Assembly: GCF_000317225.1 (NCBI RefSeq)
Contig: NZ_AJLL01000023.1
Span: forward strand, 62,001-126,000
Direction of reading: 5' to 3'
From: Fischerella thermalis PCC 7521
GTDB taxonomy: Bacteria > Cyanobacteriota > Cyanobacteriia > Cyanobacteriales > Nostocaceae
Length of the DNA: 64,000 nt
The notes under the pieces are model-generated. The model had not been told where the DNA came from, ran no database searches, and saw only the letters and a program-made list of their open reading frames with translations. Both the position numbers and the translations under genes were made by a program. This document shows positions 44,684-54,417 of this stretch, one piece after another (the first letter of the stretch is position 1; every line of letters starts with the position of its first letter).

Positions 44684-45199
44684 ATGAAAACAGAAAACAA
44701 GCAAAGATATCTAAGCTTGACTTTAAAGGATCAATACATAGCACTTATCACCTTAGAACATGTCCAGGAAATATTCACCATTGACTTGACAAATATTTGT
44801 CGAGTACCACAGATGCCTAGTTGTGTTGTCGGTGTATACAATTGGCGTGGTGAGATGCTATGGCTAGTTGATTTGGAAAGGATGTTTGGCTATCTTCCTT
44901 TAGGATCACAAACAGATTTATTTTCTAAATTGATGGTGATAAAACTCCAGTATCAAGGCAAGTCTTTGGGAATTTTGGTACGTGAAATTCGAGATATTGA
45001 AAATCTGGATATACAGTTTATGAAATCACCAGATGAACATTTATTTTCTCTGGAATTATCTCCTTTTGTACAAGGTTACTTTATCAGTCCTAGTGAAGAA
45101 ATATTAATTAGTTTGAATACAAAAGCAATATTTCAAGCACAGGTTGGGGTAGGAAACCAGAAGGATGACAAGGAAAGGTATTTCATGGACTGCTTATAG
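44684..45199 (+). CDS. pixI: CheW-like coupling protein (PixI type)
   Basis: A 171-residue CheW-domain protein with the core pattern RVPQMPSCVVGVYNWRGEML and LVREIRDIENLD, and a C-terminal ALFQAQ-type helix. It couples the receptor PixJ to the kinase PixL. Start ATG at 44684 lies 10 bases after pixH, and pixJ follows 46 bases later; one transcription unit is likely. Confidence 0.88.
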   Translation: MKTENKQRYLSLTLKDQYIALITLEHVQEIFTIDLTNICRVPQMPSCVVGVYNWRGEMLWLVDLERMFGYLPLGSQTDLFSKLMVIKLQYQGKSLGILVREIRDIENLDIQFMKSPDEHLFSLELSPFVQGYFISPSEEILISLNTKAIFQAQVGVGNQKDDKERYFMDCL

Positions 45200-45245
45200 A
45201 TGCTGAAGGTTAATAAACATATTCATATAAATAGAGGTTCTATTC

Positions 45246-47960
45246 ATGACAATTACCTATGACAATTATCAAGAAAATAGTTTTGTTGTTAATCAAGAAG
45301 AAATTTTAGAAACAACAGATATCTCTCAAGCATTTAAAAATTGGCGAAAACAATGGCAAGCGATCGCAAAGCAGATGCGACAAGCCACAGATGCAGATAC
45401 ACTGTTTCAAGTCACAACCAAAGCAGTACGGGAAATCATCGCAGGCGATCGGGCCTTAATTTATCGTTGGCACAATTTAGATACAGGTGTGGTGTTGGCT
45501 GAGTCCAAAACTATTGGTTGGACACCTGCATTTGGTGAAAACTTGCCTACCATTGTCTTTGGTGTTGACCCAACTCCAGATTACTCAGAACCGATCACAA
45601 TTACAGATATCAACCAGGTAGAACCTACTCCTTATCAACGTCAGTTGTGGGAAAAATTTCAAGTCAAAGCTAGTGTGTCAGTACCGATTCTTGTAGAAGA
45701 TGAATTGTGGGGATTGTTAGCAGTTCATCAATGTGGGATGTCGCGCCAATGGCAAGAAGCAGAAATTAATTTACTGACACAAGTGGCGACAGAATTGACC
45801 TATGCCTTGCAGAGGTTTCAATTTCAAAAGGAACAGCAACAGCAAGCCCAGGCAAAAAAAGCTGTTGGTAAGGTGATTGATAAAATTGTCCGCGTTGCCA
45901 ACGTTGATCAGTTTTTCCAAACTTCCACTCAAGAAGTGCGTAACTTACTGCGTTGCGATCGCGTTGCCCTTTATCAATTTAAGTCTGACTGGAGTGGTGA
46001 ATTTATTGCGGAATCGGTTGGTAATGGCTGGGTGCGTTTGGTAGGACCTGATATTAGAACAGTCTGGGCAGATACCCATCTCCAAGATACCAAAGGCGGA
46101 CGTTATGCTCGTAGTGAAAGCTTTACAGTTGAGGACATCTACAAAGCAGGATTATCCCAGTGTCATATAGATATTTTAGAACAATTTGAAGCCAAAGCTT
46201 ACATGATCGCGCCCGTATTTTCTGGAGAAAAATTATGGGGACTGCTAGCAGCTTATCAAAACTCTGGCGCGAGAAAATGGCAAGAATGGGAAATTAGTTT
46301 TTTAGCTCAGATCGGTATGGGGTTTGGTGTCGCCATCATTCAGACTGAGTACTTGGAAAAGTTGCAAGAAAAATCAGACCAGTTAACCCAAATTGCCGAA
46401 CAAGAAAAAGCTTACAGTAAGATTACCAATCGCCTGCGGCAATCACCAGATGTAGACACGATTTTCAAAACCACAACTCAAGAACTCCGCCAACAATTAC
46501 GTTGCGATCGCGTGGCTGTGTACCGTTTCCGTGATGATTGGAGTGGCGAATTTATTGCCGAATCTGTTGCTAGTGCTTGGGGGCGCTTGGTAGGTACAGA
46601 AGTTAACAAGTTCTGGGAAGACACCTATTTGCAGGAAACCAAAGGGGGACGACTGGCAAAGGGTGAAAGCCTTGCCATTCATGATATCCATCAACAAGGA
46701 TTGTCAGCTTGTTACATCGAACTACTAGAAGAATTTGAAGCCAAAGCCTATGTAGTTTCACCGATCTTCTTTGGGGACAAATTGTGGGGTATTCTCGCCG
46801 CCTATCAAAATTCCCAACCCCGCCATTGGCAAGAGTGGGAAATCAACTTACTTGCCAGAGTCGGCGATCAGTTAGGACTGGCGTTACAACAAGTTGAATA
46901 TCTGCAACAACTCCAAACCCAGTCAACCCAACTAGCAGCATTAGCTGCCAAAGAAAAAGCAGCAAAAGAGTTATTCCAACAACGTTGCATTCAAACCCTC
47001 ACAGCCCTTCGTCCAGCCTTAGGAGGAGATTTGACTGTCCGCGCCCCGATCACAGATGATGAGTTGGGGACAATTGCCGATGCTTATAACAACACCTTGC
47101 AAGCACTGCGACAGATAGTCATACAAGTACAAAAAGCCGCCCAGCAAGTCGCCCAAACTTCTCAAGATAGCGACGCATCCCTTGTAGACGTGATCAATTT
47201 GGCACAGCAACAGTCCCAGGAAATCTCTGTAGCCTTAGCTGAAATTCAACTGATGGGAGATTCCAGCCAAGCAGTCGCTAACAGTGCTGATTTAGTCCAA
47301 GTCGCTGTAGAGAAAGCAAACCAAACTTTGACAGCTGGCGATCGCGCCATGAACCAGACAGTTGAAGCAATTCAAGCAATTCGCGAAACCGTCGCCCAAA
47401 CCAGCAGAAAAATTCAGCGTTTAAGCGAATCTTCTCAGAATATCTCCAAAGTAGTCAACTTAATTAGTAACTTTGCCACCCAAACAAATGTCCTAGCCTT
47501 GAACGCAGCCATAGAAGCCACTCGCGCTGGCGAATACGGCAAAGGTTTCGCAGTCGTTGCCGATGAAGTTCGTTCTCTGTCTCGCCAATCAGCGGCGGCT
47601 ACAACCGAAATTGAAAAACTGGTGCAAGAGATTCAAGCAGAAACCACAGACGTAGCAATGGCAATGCAAACAGGTATTCAACAAGTACTAGAAGGAACCA
47701 ACCTAGTTAACAATACCCGCCATAACCTCAACGAGATAGTAGCAGCCACAACAAATATCAGTCAATTAATTGCACAAATTATCGCAGCTACCCAAACTCA
47801 AACCACACGATCTGTTTCTGTTACCACCTCCATGCAACAAGTCGCTGAAATTTCCCATAATACCGTCGCCCAAGCCCAAGCTTTAGCCGCCGTATTTCAA
47901 CAACTTCTCGCAACAGCCAAAGAATTACTCACAACAGCCAGTCAATTTAAAGTTAGTTAG
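45246..47960 (+). CDS. pixJ: methyl-accepting chemotaxis protein with cyanobacteriochrome GAF domains (PixJ type)
   Basis: A 904-residue photoreceptor for phototaxis without transmembrane segments. Three GAF domains: GAF1 (35-190) lacks a chromophore cysteine; GAF2 (205-370) has C306 in [21 protein letters not shown]3 (395-550) has C489 in [18 protein letters not shown]. These match the bilin-binding cysteine of cyanobacteriochromes of the red/green type ([16 protein letters not shown] precedes it, no DXCF motif). A HAMP-like linker (570-650) and the MCP signalling domain (650-880, with [20 protein letters not shown]) follow. It signals through PixI to PixL. Upstream genes are cotranscribed. 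Confidence 0.92.
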   Translation: MTITYDNYQENSFVVNQEEILETTDISQAFKNWRKQWQAIAKQMRQATDADTLFQVTTKAVREIIAGDRALIYRWHNLDTGVVLAESKTIGWTPAFGENLPTIVFGVDPTPDYSEPITITDINQVEPTPYQRQLWEKFQVKASVSVPILVEDELWGLLAVHQCGMSRQWQEAEINLLTQVATELTYALQRFQFQKEQQQQAQAKKAVGKVIDKIVRVANVDQFFQTSTQEVRNLLRCDRVALYQFKSDWSGEFIAESVGNGWVRLVGPDIRTVWADTHLQDTKGGRYARSESFTVEDIYKAGLSQCHIDILEQFEAKAYMIAPVFSGEKLWGLLAAYQNSGARKWQEWEISFLAQIGMGFGVAIIQTEYLEKLQEKSDQLTQIAEQEKAYSKITNRLRQSPDVDTIFKTTTQELRQQLRCDRVAVYRFRDDWSGEFIAESVASAWGRLVGTEVNKFWEDTYLQETKGGRLAKGESLAIHDIHQQGLSACYIELLEEFEAKAYVVSPIFFGDKLWGILAAYQNSQPRHWQEWEINLLARVGDQLGLALQQVEYLQQLQTQSTQLAALAAKEKAAKELFQQRCIQTLTALRPALGGDLTVRAPITDDELGTIADAYNNTLQALRQIVIQVQKAAQQVAQTSQDSDASLVDVINLAQQQSQEISVALAEIQLMGDSSQAVANSADLVQVAVEKANQTLTAGDRAMNQTVEAIQAIRETVAQTSRKIQRLSESSQNISKVVNLISNFATQTNVLALNAAIEATRAGEYGKGFAVVADEVRSLSRQSAAATTEIEKLVQEIQAETTDVAMAMQTGIQQVLEGTNLVNNTRHNLNEIVAATTNISQLIAQIIAATQTQTTRSVSVTTSMQQVAEISHNTVAQAQALAAVFQQLLATAKELLTTASQFKVS

Positions 47961-47990
47961 TTGTTGATTGTTGGTTATTGATTGTTGGTT

Positions 47991-48019
47991 GTACCAGACG
48001 TGCTATGGCACGTCTGTAC
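47991..48019. repeat. hairpin and STRR in the pixJ-pixL spacer
   Basis: The 161-base spacer is nearly all repeat DNA. cagacgtgc pairs perfectly with gcacgtctg over 9 bp (47995-48016); tgttggt-type and ggttagt-type heptamers and a cctcccca run (48060-48115) surround it. A related hairpin piece occurs near 18430. It may attenuate transcription into pixL, but no T-run follows. Confidence 0.7.
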
Positions 48020-48121
48020 ATTGGTTAGTGGTTAGTAGTTACTTGTTCTTTAAACTACTTACTCCCCCCACTCCTCACACCTCCCCACACCTCCCCACCT
48101 CCCCACCTCCCGAGTGATACC

Positions 48122-51100
48122 ATGATCACAGACCCTGCAATTCGCGAACAAGGTTACATCTATTTCCTGGCAGAAGCACCAGAATTACTGCATCAAGTTG
48201 AACAAGAACTGTTGAGTTTATCAACTGATTTTAGTAATGCCAAAGTACATAATTTGATGCGGGCAACCCATACAATCAAAGGTGGAGCTGCTAATGTCGG
48301 ATTGGACGTCATTAGTAAAGTAGCCCATTACCTAGAAGATGTAGTCAAATCTCTCTATCATCCTGATGTTGTTATAGATGCCCAACTGCAAACATTGCTG
48401 GTAGAGGCTTATGAGTGTCTACGTTTACCAATTACAGCAGAATTGACAGGAACGACAATCGATGAACAAGAGATTTTGCAACGTTCAGCAACAGTGTTCG
48501 CGAAGTTACAAGAAAAACTAGGAGATGCATTTACAGATAGTAATCATATTCCCACATCCGCAGAATTAGGATTTGACATTATTCAGTCAATTTTTGAAAC
48601 TGGTGTCCAACAAAGGCTAGAGACGATCGCAACAGCATTGCAATCCACTACAGATGCTGAAGCGATCGCTGAGTTATTACGTTCCGAAGCAGAGGTATTC
48701 CTTGGCTTGGGTGAGTCGTTAAGTTTACCAGGATTATGTAATATTGCTGAAGCTATCATCAAGGCATTAGAAACCCATCCACAGGAAGTTTTCCAAATAG
48801 CAGCAGCAGCATTAGCTGATTTACAACAAGCCCAAAGTGATGTGTTAGCAGGCGATCGCACTCAAGGTGGCACACTTTCTCAGGCTTTGCAACAATTGAC
48901 AACAAAAATCCAACCAGCAAATGAAATTGATTTAAATGCAGAAATTGAAGAATTATATCAATTTTTAACTCAACACTTTCAAGTTAAAGGTAAGTGTTTA
49001 AAACCTCAAACAGCAAAGTTATATGTCCAAATTGTCTACTATCTTTTAGCTTGGTTTGAACAGGAATTCAAAATTCCTACTTCTGAACTTAATTTATCAT
49101 TACTTGTTCCCCAATTTGTCAATCTTCATACACACGATAATTTGCCCGAGTGGCTACAAAAATTTTGGCAATTTATCGCTGATAAGGAAGATAGTTATAG
49201 CCTAAATCTTTATCGCCAAGGCGTAATTTTGACTGTTATTTTAGCAGTGACACGCCTACAAGCTCAAAAAGGAAAAGTTCAAAATGTTGTATTAGAAATA
49301 CTTGCCGAACAAATTAAAGCTATAGCCCAAGAATACAAGCAATATCCGCCTGTAAATTGTCAAGAAAAACAATGGTTTACAAGTCGGAAATTACAGGATT
49401 TAATTAAAAATTCGCAAATTATATTACCTAGCATTAATAATAAAATTATAGAAGAAAATTATCAATTACAAGAATTAGTTATCGATAACGAGAGTTATCA
49501 GAGTAACCAGATACAAAAATTAGACTTAGAAAAATTTTCAATTCCAATACCAGAAACACCAAAAAATATTTGTTCTACTGTCACGGCAGAGTCTAAAATT
49601 ATTCCCAAAAGTGACGTGAAACCAGATGTGTTAAGCATTTCGCGTCAAAAAACCTTCGTGCGTGTGGATGTTGAAGATTTACAACGCCTTGATTATTTAG
49701 TTGGAGAATTATTGATTAGCGAACAACGCTACAATTTGCAAAATGAAAAACTCAAAGACATTATCAAACAGTTGTTGCAGCAATTACATCAACATCAAAA
49801 TGGATTAGAAGACACATTGCAATTACAAAAGACAGCAGATTCTCTCAATGCAGTGTTACAACAATCCCAGCAAATGCAACACAAGCAGCAATCTTTAGTA
49901 CTCAATGTGATTGATCAGCTGGTATCAGCACGGATGTTACCTGTGGGATACGTTGTAGAGCGTTTTCCCCACATGTTGCAACATCTGAGCCAAGTATATG
50001 GCAAGCAGGTGCAGTTGCAACTGACTGGTACACAAGTTTTAGTCGATAAGGCGATCGCTGAAAAATTATATGATCCCCTGCTGCAATTATTGCGTAATGC
50101 TTTTGACCACGGTATTGAACTTCCAGAAGTCCGCCGTCAACAAGGTAAACCAGAACAAGGTGTAATTGAAATTTCTGCTTACCATCGCGGTAGCCAAACA
50201 GTGATTGAAGTCCGAGATGATGGACAAGGATTAAATTTCCACAAGATTTACACCAAAGCCGTACAACTTGGTTTGGTGAGTGCAGACAACACTTCTATTA
50301 CATTAAATCAACTCCTCGAATTCTTGTTTCAACCAGGATTTTCTACCACTGATCAAGTCAGCGAAATTTCCGGACGGGGAGTAGGTTTAGATATTGTGCG
50401 ATCGCAATTACAAGCACTCAATGGTTCAGTGACAGTGCAATCTCTACCCGGACAGGGAACAACATTTATCCTGACGATTCCTTTTTCTATGACTACAGAA
50501 AAACTGATGCTGGTGCAAGCAGAGGGTGTGACTTACGCACTACTATTGGATAGTATCGAGAAAATCCTCATACCAACTCCTGAGCAAATCAAAGTATTTG
50601 ATGGTAAACAAGTTCTTTACTTGCAAACAGAACAAAATGAGTACATAGTCACTTTACAGCAAATGGCACAGTTAATGCCTTATAGTGACTGCGATCGCGA
50701 ATCTCCTGTTCTAGAATCGCTTAATTCACCTGTATTGTTATTACGTTGTCAACAAGAAATTTTAGCTTTAGTTGTTGACCAAATCATTGGTGAACAAGAA
50801 CTAGTAATTAGACCTTTGGGAAGCGCGATCGCACCACCAAAATACGTTTATGGCTGTACAACCTTGGCAGATGGGACGCTGGTTTTAGTAATTGATGGCG
50901 CTTTGTTAACACAAACACAACAAAGAATACAACCGCAGTTAGACTACATGCGACTACCAGTAGCAGAGATTCTGCAACAAAACAGTTGCTTCCAACTCTC
51001 TACGGACACGACCCAATCTCTGCCATTGTTAAACTCAGTGTCACCATCTGCATCCAAAGTCATACTGATTGTGGACGACAACCTTAGCTTTCGTCAAACT

Positions 51101-51439
51101 CTCTCCCTGACTTTGCAAAAATTTGGTTATCAAGTCTTGCAAGCAGAAAATGGTCTAGAAGCACTAGAAAAATTACAACAACATCCTGAAATTCAGCTAG
51201 TGATTTCTGATTTAGAAATGCCACATATGAATGGACTGGAATTCCTCAGTCGCCTGCAACAGCATCCTCAGGTAGGACGTAGACCTGTCATTATTCTGAC
51301 ATCTCGCAGTGTGCAAATTTACGGTCAAATGGCCCAACATCTGGGAGCGATCGCCTATCTTACCAAACCTTATGTAGAACAGGAACTGGTTTCTACAGTG
51401 GAACGGTTTGTGAGTGCTGGTGAGTTAACACCTTGCTAG
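48122..51439 (+). CDS. pixL: CheA-like histidine kinase with C-terminal receiver (PixL type)
   Basis: A 1105-residue kinase. HPt domain with H50 in MRATHTIKGGAANVG; a long poorly conserved middle (150-510); dimerisation helix from about 515 (VDVEDLQRLDYLVGELLISEQ); HATPase_c with LLRNAFDHGIELPEVR and DDGQGLNF and SGRGVGLDIV; CheW-like domain; C-terminal receiver with D1030 in LVISDLEMPHMNGLEF. It is the hybrid CheA of the phototaxis operon and should phosphorylate PixH and the PixG proteins. Ends the cluster. Confidence 0.92.
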   Translation: MITDPAIREQGYIYFLAEAPELLHQVEQELLSLSTDFSNAKVHNLMRATHTIKGGAANVGLDVISKVAHYLEDVVKSLYHPDVVIDAQLQTLLVEAYECLRLPITAELTGTTIDEQEILQRSATVFAKLQEKLGDAFTDSNHIPTSAELGFDIIQSIFETGVQQRLETIATALQSTTDAEAIAELLRSEAEVFLGLGESLSLPGLCNIAEAIIKALETHPQEVFQIAAAALADLQQAQSDVLAGDRTQGGTLSQALQQLTTKIQPANEIDLNAEIEELYQFLTQHFQVKGKCLKPQTAKLYVQIVYYLLAWFEQEFKIPTSELNLSLLVPQFVNLHTHDNLPEWLQKFWQFIADKEDSYSLNLYRQGVILTVILAVTRLQAQKGKVQNVVLEILAEQIKAIAQEYKQYPPVNCQEKQWFTSRKLQDLIKNSQIILPSINNKIIEENYQLQELVIDNESYQSNQIQKLDLEKFSIPIPETPKNICSTVTAESKIIPKSDVKPDVLSISRQKTFVRVDVEDLQRLDYLVGELLISEQRYNLQNEKLKDIIKQLLQQLHQHQNGLEDTLQLQKTADSLNAVLQQSQQMQHKQQSLVLNVIDQLVSARMLPVGYVVERFPHMLQHLSQVYGKQVQLQLTGTQVLVDKAIAEKLYDPLLQLLRNAFDHGIELPEVRRQQGKPEQGVIEISAYHRGSQTVIEVRDDGQGLNFHKIYTKAVQLGLVSADNTSITLNQLLEFLFQPGFSTTDQVSEISGRGVGLDIVRSQLQALNGSVTVQSLPGQGTTFILTIPFSMTTEKLMLVQAEGVTYALLLDSIEKILIPTPEQIKVFDGKQVLYLQTEQNEYIVTLQQMAQLMPYSDCDRESPVLESLNSPVLLLRCQQEILALVVDQIIGEQELVIRPLGSAIAPPKYVYGCTTLADGTLVLVIDGALLTQTQQRIQPQLDYMRLPVAEILQQNSCFQLSTDTTQSLPLLNSVSPSASKVILIVDDNLSFRQTLSLTLQKFGYQVLQAENGLEALEKLQQHPEIQLVISDLEMPHMNGLEFLSRLQQHPQVGRRPVIILTSRSVQIYGQMAQHLGAIAYLTKPYVEQELVSTVERFVSAGELTPC

Positions 51440-51459
51440 TTGAACACTCATATTATTCG

Positions 51460-51549
51460 TTGGAGTCGGTAATGGGTAATGGGTAATAGGTAATGGTAAT
51501 GCTTAATGCCCAAGCTTTATATCATAGGCAATTAGTCGGATATGATATC
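51460..51549. mobile_element. degraded copy of the miniature element
   Basis: STRR heptamers (ggtaatg, several copies) followed by atcataggcaattagtcgg and atatgatat, matching the end of the 187-bp element in the orientation of the 31741 copy. Only one terminus is intact. It lies in the 261 bases after pixL. Confidence 0.55.
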
Positions 51550-51701
51550 AATCCCCGCCTTTGTTCCTTAGGACAGATGTGGTGAGAGGCAATAATTTTC
51601 TAATTGCAGGGTTGCAATTTGTAACAACAATCTGAGAAAATGAGAAGAATATGAAAAATAATTAGATCAAACTACTGCCTGTGAAACTTGATTCCCTACC
51701 C

Positions 51702-52142
51702 ATGAGTGCTGCTAGTACATCTCAGTACAACTCTGTGGAGACTCGCCCTAGCGCATCTCTATATTCTAAAAGTCAGCAACAAATAACAGAAAATCTTGAT
51801 AGCAATACGAGTATTACTACAGTCACTTCACCATCACCTGCTGTTGCTGATTGTACTCAAAAGCAGTCACCCATAACTATTTTCGCCACCACTTTCTTAA
51901 CCATTTTTCTAGCGGAAATTGGTGATAAGACACAGCTATCCACTTTACTCATGAGTGCAGAATCACATTCACCGTGGGTTGTTTTTGTCGGTTCCGCAGC
52001 AGCACTGATTACTACTAGTTTATTAGGTGTACTTCTAGGTAGTTGGATTGCTAGTCGCCTTTCTCCAAAAACTGTCGAAAAAGCAGCAGGAGTAATGCTG
52101 CTGTTGATTTCCCTGATGCTGTTTTGGGATGTAATTTCTTAA
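51702..52142 (+). CDS. Gdt1/UPF0016-family half protein (N-terminal domain type)
   Basis: A membrane protein of about 146 residues. After a Ser/Thr/Gln-rich, soluble N-terminus of 60 residues come three hydrophobic segments; the first carries the family motif EIGDKTQ (in FLAEIGDKTQLSTLLMS). Gdt1/TMEM165/PAM71 proteins move Mn2+ or Ca2+ across plasma or thylakoid membranes using two such motifs, which this protein alone does not have. The next gene supplies the second motif. A GTG at 51681 is an alternative start. Confidence 0.85.
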   Translation: MSAASTSQYNSVETRPSASLYSKSQQQITENLDSNTSITTVTSPSPAVADCTQKQSPITIFATTFLTIFLAEIGDKTQLSTLLMSAESHSPWVVFVGSAAALITTSLLGVLLGSWIASRLSPKTVEKAAGVMLLLISLMLFWDVIS

Positions 52143-52207
52143 TTGTTCTTTGTTGGTTGCAAAACTTCAAACAACCACCAACTACCAATCACCAACCAAC
52201 AAAATTT

Positions 52208-52501
52208 ATGAACTGGCATCTTTTAGGATTGAGCTTTATCACCGTTTTTCTATCTGAGTTAGGCGACAAAAGTCAACTAGCCGCGATCGCTCTTTCTGGT
52301 CGTAGCCAATCTCCTCGCGCTGTGTTCTTTGGAACTGCTGGGGCGTTACTGTTAACTAGTTTGTTGGGAGCATTAGCAGGTGGGGCTGTGGCAGAATTTT
52401 TACCCACGAGGTTGTTGAAAGCGATCGCAGCTGTGGGATTTGCCATACTTGCTGTACGCCTGCTGTGGTTTAAAGATGAAACTTCTCAAGATGAATTGTA
52501 G
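52208..52501 (+). CDS. Gdt1/UPF0016-family half protein (C-terminal domain type)
   Basis: A 97-residue membrane protein with three hydrophobic segments; it carries the second family motif ELGDKSQ (FLSELGDKSQLAAIALSG). Starting ATG at 52208 follows a repeat-rich leader; a longer frame from 52124 overlaps the previous gene and encodes repeat-derived residues (NHQPTK), so the shorter start is preferred. Together with the preceding gene it would build the six-helix Gdt1 fold as a heterodimer. Confidence 0.85.
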   Translation: MNWHLLGLSFITVFLSELGDKSQLAAIALSGRSQSPRAVFFGTAGALLLTSLLGALAGGAVAEFLPTRLLKAIAAVGFAILAVRLLWFKDETSQDEL

Positions 52502-52537
52502 AGACGCCCTACTATATATAGTGCGTTTCTACAAATT

Positions 52538-53023
52538 CTATTGCCGCCAGCACCAGCTTAAAAGCGTACCACCTGCTACTAATTTGATAACTTCCAATAG
52601 CCAATAACCACCATGCAATAAATTCATATTCGCTGGGACTTTTGTTGTCGTCTCAAATAGGTTTAGTTGCATTCCGATAGCAGACATTTCCGGTGTTAAC
52701 CAATAGGTGGTAGTGAGTGATATAGCTAACAGCAGTATTGATAAAATCAGGCTACCAGACCGCCAGTTAGATTGAGTTTGATTAAGAGCTAAAACACAAG
52801 TTAACACCAAACCAGCAGCCAATAATTCTATACGGTTAAAATTCCAGAAAATAACGTAACCTGCTGTAGCAAAACTGGCTTGTGTGATCATACCAGACAC
52901 ATAAAGACTAGGCATAATCACCCAGTCTAAAAGCAAACTAGCACTGAGCCAGAAGCCCAAAGTTAGCATCACAATTGATTGCAAAGTCGGACGCTTGAAG
53001 CCGAAACTAGAAACAGTATTCAT
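52538..53023 (-). CDS. hypothetical membrane protein
   Basis: A 161-residue integral membrane protein with four hydrophobic segments (about residues 16-40, 62-80, 88-108 and 140-158). The MLTLGFWLSASLLLDWVIMPS segment resembles DUF4149-like proteins, but I am not certain. Function unknown. It converges on the second Gdt1 half gene, ending 36 bases after it. Confidence 0.65.
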   Translation of the reverse strand: MNTVSSFGFKRPTLQSIVMLTLGFWLSASLLLDWVIMPSLYVSGMITQASFATAGYVIFWNFNRIELLAAGLVLTCVLALNQTQSNWRSGSLILSILLLAISLTTTYWLTPEMSAIGMQLNLFETTTKVPANMNLLHGGYWLLEVIKLVAGGTLLSWCWRQ

Positions 53024-53675
53024 GGTAAATAAATAATTGCTTGTATTTATAACTCTAGTTTCTAACTTAATAAATTAATTTGACAACTAATTTCAATTAT
53101 CTTTTACATTTATCTTTGAAAAGTATATATACTTACGTACTCAGTCATTAAAAAAAGTTTGAAAAGCCTAATTTCATACTTAACACGATTTCGATAAATA
53201 TTATCAGACTAAGCAATTGAGTTGCCCGCAACTTGCCTGTAACTAAACTGTTTCAATCAGTTATCAGTTATTGATCACTGTGAAAGCGGTTTTTTGCCCT
53301 GTGTCTGCACGCTGCGTTGCCCACGTATTGTAGCTAATTAATAACTAAATTAAGAATATTTGCAAATATATTAAGTAATAAAAATACAAGTTAATTTTAC
53401 TCGAGGGCACTCCCCGACATAAATATACGGGGATTCGCCCAAGATATGGTTGCAGGTATTGCCCAGTAACTGGTAATCGTCAATTGGTAATTGCAAAGAC
53501 TCCAACAAATTCTTACCAATTACCCACTACCTATTACCTATTACCGGGGGCGTGGCGTTGTCCTCCATATCTTTTAAAAAACGCTTCCACCTCCCCCAAT
53601 CCTTGGTGATAAAATATATTATACAAATAATAAAAATTAGTTTTATACATTAGGCTAACTTAGCCAAATAAAGCA
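53024..53675. other. 652-base gap rich in STRR
   Basis: Contains a small hairpin (tccccg/cgggga near 53410), a ggtaatt/ttaccaatta heptamer block (about 53471-53545) and AT-rich stretches. No gene. Promoters of both divergent flanking genes should lie here. Confidence 0.45.
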
Positions 53676-54230
53676 ATGCGCTTTCCATTTTTATTAGGTA
53701 CAGCACTAACTTTAGTAATAGCGATCGCACCAGATGCTGTCCTCAAAACTCAAGCAGTGCAGCTTAGAGATGGCACAGTATATTTTGTCCAACCTCCTTC
53801 GCTAGAAGGAGCAATTACTACCTATAAAACAACATATGCCTGGGGTGCAACATACTATTTTACAATCAATTTACCTGAAAATGCTGGAGAACCACTGCAA
53901 AAAATAACCATAAACCAGCATCAAGGAGTAGACCGTGTCCGCTTCGACCTAGAAGATACCGTTGTTTTTGAAGGTAAGCCTGGCGATAAAAGGCAAAAAC
54001 AGCAACTCAAAGACGTGACAAGCGATCGCAAAACCAGAACAGTATCACTGACATTTGATCCACCAATCCCACCAGGTAAAACTATCACTATTGGTCTGAA
54101 ACCTTACCAAAATCCAGGAGTTAGCGGGGTTTATTTGTTTGGCGTCAAAGCCTTTCCTGCGGGTGAGAAAAGTTACGGGCAATTTCTTGGTTACGGACGC
54201 TTGCAATTTTATAGCCCAACTTTCCTTTAA
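53676..54230 (+). CDS. DUF2808-family secreted protein
   Basis: A 184-residue protein with a signal peptide (MRFPFLLGTALTLVIAIAP) and a DUF2808 beta-rich domain: YFVQPPSLEGAITTYKTTY, TYYFTINLPENAGEPLQKI, and PIPPGKTITIGLKPYQNPG followed by VYLFGVKAFPAG. Widespread in cyanobacteria, function unknown, likely periplasmic. It converges with the cyaB1 gene across a palindromic repeat. Confidence 0.85.
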   Translation: MRFPFLLGTALTLVIAIAPDAVLKTQAVQLRDGTVYFVQPPSLEGAITTYKTTYAWGATYYFTINLPENAGEPLQKITINQHQGVDRVRFDLEDTVVFEGKPGDKRQKQQLKDVTSDRKTRTVSLTFDPPIPPGKTITIGLKPYQNPGVSGVYLFGVKAFPAGEKSYGQFLGYGRLQFYSPTFL

Positions 54231-54261
54231 CAAGATTAGCTTTCCTAGTTGAAATGAATTT

Positions 54262-54333
54262 TTCTTGGCGTCTTGGTGTCTTTGTGGTGAAAAAGATAAT
54301 CTTTGAACCACAAAGACACTAAGACACAAAGAA
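54262..54333. repeat. palindromic dispersed repeat, copy P3
   Basis: Left arm ttcttggcgtcttggtgtc, right arm gacactaagacacaaagaa, with gaaccacaaa in the centre. Lies in the convergent space between the DUF2808 gene and cyaB1, where it could also act as a bidirectional terminator structure. Confidence 0.8.
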
Positions 54334-54417
54334 TGTAATACTGTTTTGTTGCGTGTCTCATAAGTGCGATCGCGCCTTATTATCCCCTGTCCCCGTTGTC
54401 TTCCCATCTCCCTTATT

